Source of the DNA: Limnoperna fortunei
Taxonomy: Eukaryota > Mollusca > Bivalvia > Mytilida > Modiolidae
Assembly (NCBI GenBank): GCA_944474755.1
Contig: OX104119.1
Span: forward strand, 49,659,657 to 49,723,656
Direction: 5' to 3'
Length of the DNA stretch: 64,000 nucleotides
Shown here: positions 46,645 to 58,230 of the stretch, piece by piece
How the letters are laid out: each line of letters starts with the position of its first letter
Numbering within the stretch: position 1 is the stretch's first letter
The notes under the pieces: generated by a model
Told to the model about the DNA's origin: nothing
Seen by the model: only the letters and a program-made list of their open reading frames with translations
Database searches by the model: none
Translations under genes and position numbers: made by a program

Positions 46645-48330
46645 ATGGAACAATTATCATCATTGAAATATGCTAAGGTACCCATGCAATGCGAACATAG
46701 TGACACTGACACTGACATTAAATGGCGGTGTATTCAATGCAGAAGTAATATGTGTTAAAACTGCCACAAGATTCTTTTCAAAGTTCATAGTTCTATACAT
46801 GATGAAATAATAGATATACAAACAGAGAGAACTTTACAAGATGTCCCACCTAAAATTATTACTGACGATAGTCCATGCGAAAACCATGACGTTTTGTTTT
46901 GTGAAAACCGTGATCGACTTGTTTGTCTATACTGCACTTTTACAACACACAAGAACCACAACTTCATAGCAATAGAAGAGAATCTAAGCGAAGCTGTTGA
47001 AAAACTGAAAGAAATAGAATCAAAATGTAGCCAAGCCATAATATTCTATGCTGTCAATGCACAAACGAACAAACGATTACAAGCCATATGCAACCCATTG
47101 TGCAATGAAACAATTACACAAATCCAACTGCAAGAAACGAAAATAATAGAAATGATAAAGTACGACTCAAGAAATTTACAAATTGAAGTAAAACAATCAA
47201 TGACAGATCTAGATCTAGATTTATTTGAAATTATAAAATCTAAAAAGATGATTGTTGATTATCAGAATGAAATACACATGGCTTTGTCATCTAACCAAAG
47301 ACAATATATTTTTAAGGCTTTAACAGAATATGAAATTCTATATCCGACATTACAAGTTAACAAAGGACCTTATAAAATAAAAGATTTTGATCCTGGACCT
47401 GAAGAACCTAATATAGATGATCTGTTTGGATCACTCGAGCTAAGAGAACTACCAGAAGTAGAACTAGATTTGGATTTTAAAATTATTAAATCCTATACAT
47501 CAAATCTTGGCATTATTAATCAGATAATTACCAGGGACGAAATGACGGCTTGGATTTCTGACCCTAACAAACAAATTTTACAACAAATCAGCCTTCAGGA
47601 TGACACAGTGAGTACTATCCAGGAGATTTCTTCTTGTCTTGGCAACATGGTTTTGACACCAAACAATGACATTCTCCTGTCTGAGTATGAACAATCAGAT
47701 GTTCAATTATTGACACAGTCAGGTGAAATACAAACTTTTCTATCGGTGTCACCATTGGTAGTTATTGGATTACATGTGAACAATGACAACGCTGTTATAG
47801 TAGGTGTCGTAGAACGTGGTGCTACATACATACCAACAGACGCAAGTACACGTGCTGTTGTGATCCATGGAAACGACGGAAAGGAAAAACAACGTTACGA
47901 ATACGGTATAAACAAAAAGAGACTTTTTACTGTCCCTTATAAAATCACTACAAATGTAAACAACGATATATTTGTTATCAATAGAATCTCTACTGATATG
48001 GGATGTGTGGTTGGATTGGAAAATGTATGGGGATCTATATGGATATATGAAGGTCATGTCCAAGTTAATGCTAGCACACTATTTAATCCTGGTGGTATAG
48101 TTGTATCTTATGGTCAAATTATAGTAAATGATAGTGACAGCCATGCACTACATGTTTTATCTGGGAAGGGTGATCTACTTGCGTGTAAAGTTATGAAAGA
48201 CATGGGAATTATTTATCCACTGTCATTAAATATAGACAGAAAGAGTCAGTTGTGGGTAGGGTGTCATGCGGGTTGTCAAACTTCACATGCAAAACTACAC
48301 ATTGTTCAACTAAAATATTACGCATGTTAA
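46645..48330 (+). CDS. B-box / TRIM-like protein with C-terminal beta-propeller, one premature stop
   Basis: ATG at 46645; 561 codons in one frame to TAA at 48330, no introns, interrupted only by TAA at 46756-46758 (codon 38). Residues 15-50 are a first B-box (CEHSD..WRCIQCRSNMC), with the stop just after its Cys cluster. Residues 77-107 are an intact second B-box (C78, H81, C86, C94, C97, H102, H105). A coiled coil (~110-200) follows. The C-terminal ~330 residues are a repeated beta-rich region like the NHL/propeller ends of mollusc TRIM proteins. No RING finger. Such proteins act as ubiquitin-ligase-type or innate-immunity scaffolds; role here is inferred. Either a recent null allele or restart downstream gives a shortened protein. 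A decayed relative lies at 37 kb. Confidence 0.8.
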
Positions 48331-49080
48331 TAAAGGAGCATGTGTGGTGATGGGTAATAAATCAAATATCAGATAAATATAAGGTTGCAACAAGAGAATA
48401 GGGAAGCAAATGTAATACACAAAAAACAGATAGTGATAAAATTTGTATTGAAAGATTTTTTTTTATTTCATGGTCACAAATAAATATGAATTGGTTGTGC
48501 AACCATATATGCTTCTACAGATTTTTACAAATTTACTTACAAACTTATCTTGTACACTATATTTTACTAACTGTTGCAACTATGATTTATCTTTTCAATT
48601 GTTTACTTAACACTTTACATTCTTCCTGAACGGTCGCAATGTAATAGAGTGAAATACCTAATCGGTAAATTATTACATAATACATTGTCTGATTATTTCT
48701 AGTGTATTGTATTTAGTTTTTTATTACCTTTTTTATTACTGTGTTTATTTTGTTTGGTTTTCTTTTTTATTTGTTAGCAGTAACTGCGTGATTTTCTTTC
48801 TTGATCAAAGCTGATGCATTTCTAAATAAATTAATCTTATCTTAATGCACACACTGAATGCAAAGTCATCTTCCATGAATTATCTTGCAAATATAACGAG
48901 CGACTATTAAAATTTGGTCAAATATTTATGAGTCAAGTGAACCTCCTACAAATAATACAAAGGGTTTCTTGAAACTTAAGTAATACTCTGTTATTTACTT
49001 AAATGTTGATACATATTTATCATTATTACTGATTAAATTGACCTCAAACATGCCATATAGTAGTCCTTTTCTTTAACCAG
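48331..49080. other. 3' flank, no gene seen
   Basis: AT-rich with polyadenylation-type AATAAA signals after the B-box gene. No supported coding region. Confidence 0.4.
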
Positions 49081-49269
49081 AGGCTCTTAAGAGCCTGTAT
49101 CGCTCACCTGATTTTATAGGCAATGAAGATGGCATTTCCCTGATGTTAAAGTAAGTCCTGTAATTTTCAATAAACTTTAAATAGGACCATCCAAACAATA
49201 TTACTAGAAAGCTTTGTTTCATTTGTTAACCCGTTGTATAGAGAAGATTTTTTTAATTGCCATTGGGTC

Positions 49270-50277
49270 CTATGTTAAACTAAGTCCTGCGGCGGTGGCG
49301 GCCATTTTGAATTTCCAATTGCCATAAAAAACATAAACTTTATAAAGGACCATCCAAACAATATTGCTAGTAAGTTTTTGTTTCCATTGATTAACCGGTT
49401 TCAGAGAAGAAGCCTTAAAAGCTTTTTCCCATAGGGTCCTATGTTAAACTAAGTCCTGCGGTAGCGGCCATTTTGAATTTCCAATTGCCATAAAAAACAT
49501 AAACTTTATAGAGGACCATCCAAACAATATTGCTAGTAAGTTTTTGTTTCCATTGATTAACCGGTTTAAGAGAAAAAGCCTTTAAAAGCTTTTTTCCGTA
49601 GGGTCCTATGTTAAACTAAGTCCTGCGGTAGCGGCCATTTTGAATTTCCAATTGCCATAAAAAACATAAACTTTATAGAGGACCATCCAAACAATATTGC
49701 TAGTAAGTTTTTGTTTCCATTGATTAACCGGTTTCAGAGAAAAAGCCTTTAAAAACTTTTCCCATAGGGTCCCATGTTAATCTAAGTCCTGCGGTAGCGC
49801 CCATTTTGAATTTCCAATTGCCATAAAAAACATTAACTTTATAGAGGACCATCCAAACAATATTGCTAGTAAGTTTTTGTTTCCATTGATTAACCGGTTT
49901 CAGAGAAAAAGCCTTTAAAAACTTTTTCCCATAGGGTCCTATGTTAAACTAAGTCCTGCGGTAGCGGCCATTTTGAATTTCCCATTGCCATAAAAAACAT
50001 AAACTTTATAGAGGACCATCCAAACAGTATTGCTAGTAAGTTTTGTTTTGATTGGTTAAACGGTTTCAGAGAAGAAGCCCTTTTAAACTTTTTTCTCATA
50101 GGGTCGAATGTTAAACCAAGTCCTGTGGTGGCGGCCATTTTGAATTTCCGATTGGGATAAAAAAAACATTAACTTTATAGAGGACCATCCAAACAATATT
50201 GCTAGTAAGTTTTCTTTCCATTGGTTGACCGGTTTCAGAAAAGAAGCCTTTCAAACGTTTTCCCATAGGGTCCTATG
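49270..50277 (+). repeat. tandem array, left part
   Basis: About six 167-169 bp monomers, several of them >95% alike by eye over 49450-50000. Confidence 0.9.
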
Positions 50278-50281
50278 TTAA

Positions 50282-51837
50282 AGGGAAACTTCGCGAAAAA
50301 ATGAAAATTTGATATGTTATTCTTCAAATAAAAAGAAATATAATTGCCTTTTGATGTTTTATTGTATTCTTTACCGTTACGCTTCTAGAGTGGATTAAAG
50401 TTGGTAAAATTTTGTGTATGGGGGCCGCCATATTGACAGTATTTTATCACGTGACTGCGTTTGTGACGTGATAAATGTAATTATCCAGTAAATATGATAC
50501 ATAATCCAGTTTAAAAATATGTTTTTCTGCCTTAGCTCTTTGAAGAATATATAAAATGTGGCGATGACTAATGACCGACTGACAACATAAGATTACCAAA
50601 TACGTCTTAATGTTTTAATGCTCTTTGTTTTAATAAAAATATTTTTGGACACAAATTTTAACCTGTCTTTATTTAACTCAGATATAATTTACCTAAATAA
50701 TGATTGTAATAAAAGATATATTTATATGATTATTTTTATATAAAAAATAAAATTCCGTGGATAATTTTGCACGTCTTGAAACGGCAGTTATACCTGGATG
50801 TGAAAATGTTACAGGTAAATCATAACTCGTTTATGAAGGGTAATTAACAGAATTAGCAGGTAAACAAACAGGATGTTTATTGCAATTATTAGATCATTTG
50901 ACGCCGACTTTGAAGTATGAATATTCGGACTTTTTCAAAAACCAGATTAAAGGTTAATCATGTAATTCGTAGAAAGGCACACCCCTCCTGCCAAGACAGG
51001 TATGATTTGAATACACCGAAGTGTCAGAACACAGGATGTATATAAGATTTCGAATACCTTATAAAGATGCCAAGGCTGAGGAAACGTAAAACTTACACGT
51101 TAACTCAAATATACACAACATGTACAAGTTTGGAAACTGTGTTACGCACACGCACAATAAATGTTACCAGTAATAATAATTATAATAATAACAATAATAA
51201 TAATTATAAATGTACTAAACGTCAAGTGAAATTTTGATGCGCGAAAACCAGAGTTTTTAAAAATATTTCATTTAACGATCATTATTTCTTAAATAGTCAA
51301 CTTCGCAAATATTTTGTATAAAAAAGTTTCGTTCAATAAGTTGCTTAATCTGATTAAGTTGAAAATAATAATACGAATAATTTTCAATTTAATTAATATT
51401 TATGGACTTGTTTTCCTATCAAAACTGTGACTTTCTTTCCGTTTACCGTTGTTGCTGCTGTGGAAATAGTCTTAGGTCGAAGTCTTTAAATTAGTTAACT
51501 ACTTGCTACACATGCATGTCGGTTTTCTTGCTTATATATAGATCAGGAATACGAAACGTAATCTTTCCACAACCTTGTCTTATAATACAACATTCTGTTA
51601 TTGACCGTTTCGCGTTATTATCATACGACGACTTTTAAGGTACTTGGATGTCTAGTATCGCCATCTAGTGACGAGATGGTGACAAGATGGCGGACCTCCA
51701 TAAGTGCATTTTTTACACGGTAAATTCCATGCAGAAACTTAACCACTGAAAATATAATAAAACATCAAGAGGCAAATGTGTTTCTTTTTAGTTGAAGAAT
51801 AACATATCAAATTTTCATTTTTTCGCGAAGTTTCCCT
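50282..51837. mobile_element. TTAA-flanked TIR element, copy B, uninterrupted
   Basis: 1,556 bp. Starts AGGGAAACTTCGCGAAAAAA, and the end is its reverse complement; TIRs match over ~57 bp with about one mismatch. TTAA at 50278-50281 and 51838-51841. Other monomers of the host array have ATGTTAAACTAAGTCC with one TTAA at this exact point, so TTAA was duplicated on insertion. This fits piggyBac- or Kolobok-type mobilisation. Only short frames inside, so non-autonomous. It shows what copy A (11946-15460) looked like before its own insertions. Confidence 0.92.
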
Positions 51838-51841
51838 TTAA

Positions 51842-52330
51842 ATTAAGTCCTGCGGTGGCAGCCATTTTGAATTTCCAATTGCCATAAAAAACACAAACTT
51901 TATAGAGGACCATCCAAACAATATTGCTAGTAAGTTTTTGTTTCCATTGATTAACCGGTTTCAGAGAAGAAGCCTTTTAAAACTTTTTCCCATAGGGTTC
52001 TATGTTAAACTAAGTCCTGCGGTGGCCGCCATTTTGAATTTCCAATTCCCATCAAAAACACAAACTTTATAGAGGACCATCCAAACAATATTGCTAGTAA
52101 GTTTTGTTTTGATTGGTTAAACGGTTTCAGAGAAGAAGCCCTTTTTAACTTTTTTCCCATAGGGTCCTATGTTAAACTAAGTCTTGAGGTGGCGGCCATA
52201 TTGGTTTACCAATCAAAATAAAAAACACAAGCTTTGTAAAGGTCCATCCAATGAACATTATGGCCAAGTTTGGTTTCAATTTGCCAAGTGGTTTCAGAGA
52301 AGAAGATTAAAATGTAAAAAGTTTACAGAC
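51842..52330 (+). repeat. tandem array, right part
   Basis: About three monomers continuing the array after the inserted TTAA element; the last is more diverged (GGTCCATCCAATGAACATTA). Confidence 0.85.
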
Positions 52331-52403
52331 GCCGACGACGACGACGCCGACGGACGCAAAGTGATAACAATAGCTCACATGACCCTTTGGGTCAGGTGAG
52401 CTA

Positions 52404-55173
52404 AAAAGTGTTTATAATGCATTTTTCGGAAATGTTGGAATATGTATAGATTTAAATCAAAGATAAAAACGAGCATCGGACCAAAACCTTTTTCTAATGA
52501 AAAATAACTTTTTTAAATTGTCAATTTAGGCATAATTAATTTAATTATAATTGTCTATTTATACTGTTTATTATATGATGTTACCATTTAAAGTATAAAT
52601 CAGTGGTAAATACTTAGGTTTAATTTTAATGGAATGTAAGAATAATTCATGGAAGACATTTTAAATGCTATACACGTTATACATATACTCACATTTACTT
52701 AAAAACGAATAGTGTGATAAACCTTCTTAATTACTACTCCCTTTATGTGTGCTTTTGGTTTTTGGAATGTGTAAAACTTGTACTAATAAACTTTGAACAG
52801 TTCTTCTTTATTTATTTAGAAAGATTTACAGAGTGTAGAGGATGTTATAATAAAAGGTAAATGATTGTATATAATAATCTATACAAGATAATATTAAAGT
52901 GGTTCAGTAACGAATCAGTAACGAAGTTGCACTGTTGTACAAAGATTTAACGAATGCAGTGTCTATCATATCACTGGTACAGCTGGCTGTTTCTAGTGCT
53001 CATTTCACAGAGCTGCTTAGCATGTCTCAATGTTGCGAATAAGGTAAGCTTTGTCTTCAAATATATTTAGGCTATAACGCAAAAAGTTTATCCGCGGACA
53101 TTGATGGGTAACGTGTTTTAATAGTGACAAGCTCCTTGCACAGATACGCCTTTTGTTTATTTCGAAAAGTAGGCACATTAAAGTCGCTACAATAAGGTTT
53201 TCAAACATTTTTGGTAGTAGTCAAAAAGCCCCAATAAATATTTGTTCTTGACGTGACTAAAGCCGAAATATTAATAGCTGCGGCTTTAGCTTTCACTTAT
53301 TTGTAATTGTTATTTATAATTAAGGACTTATTTCAAAAGAACGGAAACTCTTTTAATTCTGAATTACATGACATGAAACTATCATGGTTACTTCTTACTT
53401 TCATCGCTGTTTAGTATTTTGTTATAACCTTTGTTGTTTTTCTTACTATTTAATAGACGTCTGTTGCAGTCTTAACGAAAACTGTTTATTTGCTATTACT
53501 AATAATATTATATCATAGGGAGTTTTATCTCCATATGGTGAAGAGCAAGTATAGATAGATTCGGTGAATTCGCATTTACATGGAAGGAGTTGTTCATTCA
53601 AACTTGTGATGGATGGACAAATGGAGGAATGAACCCTAATGACTAAATATAGTTAGTTTGAGTGTGATATACAAATACGTGCCATATGAACAAGTACCTC
53701 TCTGTGTATTTGTATTGGTTTGTTTGCATGTGATTGCTTACCATTTTTTGTTATTAGGGAGGACGCCGGGGTACCCCATGAGAACCTCTGAACTTCGGCA
53801 GAACTCTATATAAGGCTTTATAACATAATTTATATATAGAAAATCTAATTGTCTATTAAAACAGGCTTTTCTCTATGATAAAAACCAACTTTATTGTAGA
53901 ATCCTCATCTTTACTCCACTTCTCTTTAACTATTTTAACTATTTAATTTTGACTTAAAAAAATAGTATAAGAAACTGCCGTGAACAATGGCACACAAGTT
54001 TAATAAAGAGTCATAATTTGACGGTAGACACAAAGATCAACATCAAACACGTTATCCTCTCGTGATAAAGTTGAAACATGTAAAAATAAAAGCATTTGTC
54101 AAATGATAAATCTTAAGAGTTTACCTCAGGGTCAAAGTTAATGGTAAAGGTTACCATGCAAACTACATGACACAATGCCTAGTGGTAAAGTACCTACATG
54201 ATAAGTAAAGATATGAAAATATCTGTACAGATACATGTGTGCAAAATACATTTAATAATTTAAACTTTAGGTCAAAAGCAAAATTTGGTTCATGCTAAAT
54301 AATCCTGTTACAATGCACTAATATGCCAAATATCAAATGCATGCTGGAAGGTAACAAAATCTGGAAGGGACACAAAACTTTACTTAAATATCTAATATAA
54401 CATCGAGGTCAAATATGTTAAGCGATATCTCTTGTTATCATTCAGCCAGGGTCCTTCCTAAAAGATAGAAAAGCTCCAGAGCCAATAATAAATAATGTGT
54501 ACATTGATGTCGTACCCACATGACAAATTATCATAAATCTTTGTCACAAGATAAAACGTTCTGAAGATGACACACATAGGTATCAATAGTCTGAAACCCA
54601 ATGAGTCGTCTAATAATGAGATGTATATAAAAGTTAATTGTTGAACTTCTGGAAAGGGCCTGGTTTCATAAATCATCACATACGTATTCTCAACTTAAGT
54701 ATTGATCAATCAGATTGATCTAAAATTTAATTTTTTAAGAAAATCTCAATTTGAGAAGTTTTACGAAACTACGGCCAGGTCTTATTATCTGATAAGAAAT
54801 AAAATAACCAAATTTATTTATTGTAGAATCAACCTAAAATATAATTATTTTAGCCAATTTAAACAGAACTCGTCTTTTCTTTTGCTATTCTACTTCAAAA
54901 ATATTGTATTTAGTAAATACCTCTTTAAATAAATGAACATTCTGAAAATTGTTTTGCAAATATGAAAGCATTCCTGCAAATTCTGTTTTGAAATTCTTCA
55001 GATTTCTGTGACCAATTTTAAATATGTGGTCGATATTGTCCAATGTTAAAGAGTCCACCTTAGATTTATCTATGTATGAGGTGGTCTAAATGCGTCTAGA
55101 AAACAACACACAATAAATAGAAGAAACCAATTACAACAGCAAAAACAACTAGAGTAAAAAAACCTGAGCATTG
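52404..55173. other. intergenic, no gene seen
   Basis: Long AT-rich stretch; only short frames without recognisable motif. Confidence 0.45.
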
Positions 55174-57072
55174 ATACCCCCCGCTTCACAATTACTTTGA
55201 AAATTCAGGTGTTCTTAATTATGAACTTGAAACTTTATCTAGTTAAACCTGAAGGCGGAGTTGCAGATAAAACATGTAACCCTCCCCATCCCCCAAAGAA
55301 TGGCATCCCCTATGTCAATGACAAATCCATGTTTTTCTATCGGAAACCTCCAATAATATTCTGATCAAAATGTTTAATATCCGGTGCACAATGGCAATAT
55401 GTGACCAAGATTCTGTGCAAGTTTCAACAAATTCCATTCAGTGGTGTAAGAGGAGTTGCAAATAAAAGATGGGTATCCCCTTATGTCCATGACAAAGTCC
55501 ATGTTTTTCTATGGGAAACCCCAAATATCATTCCGATCAAAATGTTACATATCTCCTGCACAATGGCACTATGGGACATGGATTCTGTGTAAGTTTCATC
55601 AAATTCCATTCAGTGGTTTAGGAGGAGTTGCACATACTAGTAAGAGATGGGTATCCCCTTATGCCAATGACAGTCCATGTTTTTCTATGGGAAACCCCAA
55701 ATATCATTCCGATGAAAATGTTAAATATCTCCTGCACGATGGCACTATGTGACATGGATTCTGTGTAAGTTTCAACAAATTCCATTCCGTGGTGTAGGAG
55801 GAGTTGCACATAAGCGATGGGTATCCCTTATGTCCATGACAAAGTCCATGTTTTTCTATTGGAAACCCCAAATATCATTCCAATCGAAATGTTTAATATC
55901 TAGTGCACAATGGCAATATGTGACAACATTCTGTGTAAGTTTCATCAAAAACCATTCAGTGGTGTAGGAGGAGTCGCGCATAAGAAATGGGTATCCCTTT
56001 ATGTCAATGACAGTCCATGTTTTTCTATGGGAAACCCCATATATCATTCCGATCAAAATGATAAATATCTCCTGCACAATGGCACTATGTGACATGGATT
56101 CTGTGTAAGTTTCAACAAATTACATACAGTGGTGTAGGAGGAGTTGCACAAAAGAGAAGAGGACCCCCTAAGGTCAATGACAAAGTCCATGTTTTTCTAT
56201 GGGAAACCCCAAATATCATTCCGATCAAAATGTTACATATTTCCTGCACAATGGTAATGTGACACGGGTTCTGTGTAAGTTTCATTAAATTCCATTCAGT
56301 GGTGAAGGAGGAGTTGCACATAAGAGATAGGGACCCCATTAGGTCAATGACAAAGTCCATGTTTTTCTATGGGAAACCCCAAATATCATTCCGATTAAAA
56401 TGTTACATATTTCCTGCACAATGGTAATGTGACACGGATTCTGTGTAAGTTTCATTAAATTCCATTCAGTGGTGAAGGAGGAGTTGCACATAAGAGATAG
56501 GAACCCCATTAGGTCAATGACAAAGTCCATGTTTTTCTATGGGAAACCCCAAATATCATTCCGATCAAAATGTTTAATATCTCCTGCACAATGGCACTAT
56601 GTGACAAGGATTCTGTGCAAGTTTCATTAAATTCCATTCCGTGGTGTAGGAGGAGTTGAACATAAGAGATAGGGACCCCATTAGGTCAATGACAAAGTCC
56701 ATGTTTTTCTATGGGAAACCTCAAATATCATTCCGATCAAAATGTTACATATTTCCTGCACAATGGTAATGTGACACGGATTCTGTGTAAGTTTCATTAA
56801 ATTCCATTCAGTGGTGAAGGAGGAGTTGCACATAAGAGATAGGAACCCCATTAGGTCAATGACAAAGTCCATGTTTTTTCTATGGGAAACCCCCAAATAT
56901 CATTCCGATCAAAATGTTAAATATCTCCTGCACAATGGCACTATGTGACAAAGATTCTGTGTAAGTTTCATCAAATTCCATTCAGTGGTGTAGGAGGAGT
57001 TGCAAATAAGAGAAAGTGTAACGGACGGACACCATGATCACTATATACCCCCCGCTTCAAGTGGGGGGTATA
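55174..57072 (+). mobile_element. hairpin-ended tandem-array element (171 bp monomers)
   Basis: Begins ATACCCCCCGCTTC at 55174. About ten monomers of ~170-177 bp follow, each with TCCATGTTTTTCTATGGGAA, AAATATCATTCCGATCAAAA and AGGAGTTGCACATAAGAGA. An ACGGACGGACACC run precedes the closing hairpin: TATACCCCCC (57044-57053) with GGGGGGTATA (57063-57072), then AAAAA. Open frames across the array on both strands are by-products of the repeat. Confidence 0.88.
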
Positions 57073-58230
57073 AAAATTCAATCAAGCTAAATAAAGAACT
57101 GGATTTAAGTCACATTGGGGTCACGTGACTTTTAGTTCAAAATGAAAGTGAAATGTAGGAATGTAAGGGTATTGATGAAAATGAGATTAGAAATGGACTT
57201 GCATCATCTCGATTGATAGTATGATGATTATATTCATATAGAAAAATAGCTAAAGAAGCAAATTATATAGTTTAACTGGACGAATATGTTTGTTAACATC
57301 TGGACACGATGAAATGTGCAGACTCTGACCCGTTTTGCAAATCTGCTGTTATAATCATGGAGAGCTCTGACATTCCACGCAAAAAAAAAAGCGTTGGACA
57401 GCAGCGGATTCTTGGACTACATTATTGTTACCGTTATGTCTGGCAAATGTGATTGGAATTTCAGATCGAAACTAAAAACTCAGAATAAGTAGGGTAGCAC
57501 ACTGATTTCAGTGAGCTATACGATATAGAGGATTAGAATTTACATTTTCCAGTAATTAGTCCTATCCATTGGGTAAAATTGAATTCAAAAGAAAAAGGAA
57601 AAAAGAAGACAAGGGTAGGGGTTTTATAATAAACAGATAGGAAAATTTCCAGAATATATATGAATTTAAGACTTAAGAAAGATACTTATTTCAAAGCACT
57701 TTTTTACATTTACTTTTTTGTATGGAGGTTCTAACAAAGGCACTAATGCAATGAGTGACAATATTAGTTTAAAAAATTTCAAAACACTAGATTTTGAAAG
57801 AAAACGTGCAAAACTGTACACACGTTAAAAATAATTATTGACTGTATATCTCACAGTAGGTGTTATAAACAGACAGATTAATGTAAACTCAGTTGTTTAT
57901 TACAACCTCTCAGTGACAGTGATAAGTGATTTATTACAAACAACACAGAATAACAGTAGAAACACACATAAACGTCATCAAGCCAATATGGCAAATATGT
58001 TGACTTATTTCCTGGTGCAGTTAAACAACAGGGTACGGTTATTTAGTCAGCATCTTAGCAGTTTTTCTACACAGTATACCAATTCCTATGGAAAAATGCA
58101 TATATTAAAAGGAAAATATTGCCCATACTTCATGCCTATACAACACGATATCACAATAGAGAAGACATGGTCAATTTTTTCCATTAAAGTTGTTACAATG
58201 GAAGTAAAAGGGTGTACAATTATTCTTTGA
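57073..58230. other. 3' flank of the PIP-box gene, no gene seen
   Basis: No supported gene. A plus-strand frame at 57838-58230 is antisense to the 3' UTR of the PIP-box gene and starts with TTG. A short ATG frame at 57357-57449 is unsupported. Confidence 0.4.

Larger units (their letters stand above)
49081..52403 (+). mobile_element. hairpin-ended tandem-array element (168 bp monomers)
   Basis: Starts with the perfect palindrome AGGCTCTTAAGAGCCT (49081-49096) and CGCTCACCTGA. About nine monomers of 167-169 bp follow, each with CCATTTTGAATTTCC, GAGGACCATCCAAACA and AGGGTCCTATGTTAAACT. Near the end is a GACGACGACG-type run, then a hairpin: TAGCTCAC (52371-52378) with GTGAGCTA (52396-52403), inner GACCC/GGGTC, then AAAAAG. 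The array is interrupted at 50282-51837 by the TTAA element copy B. No coding capacity. Confidence 0.85.

Noticed and set aside
55401..56896. Many overlapping frames on both strands
   Set aside because: All are periodic translations of the 171 bp tandem monomers.
44097..57072. Helitron assignment for the hairpin-ended elements
   Set aside because: They have a 3' hairpin, but inverted start/end motifs and A4-5 after the hairpin instead of the Helitron TC...CTRR ends.
57838..58230. 130-codon plus-strand open frame
   Set aside because: Starts with TTG, is antisense to the likely 3' UTR of the PIP-box gene, and shows no domain or splice support.
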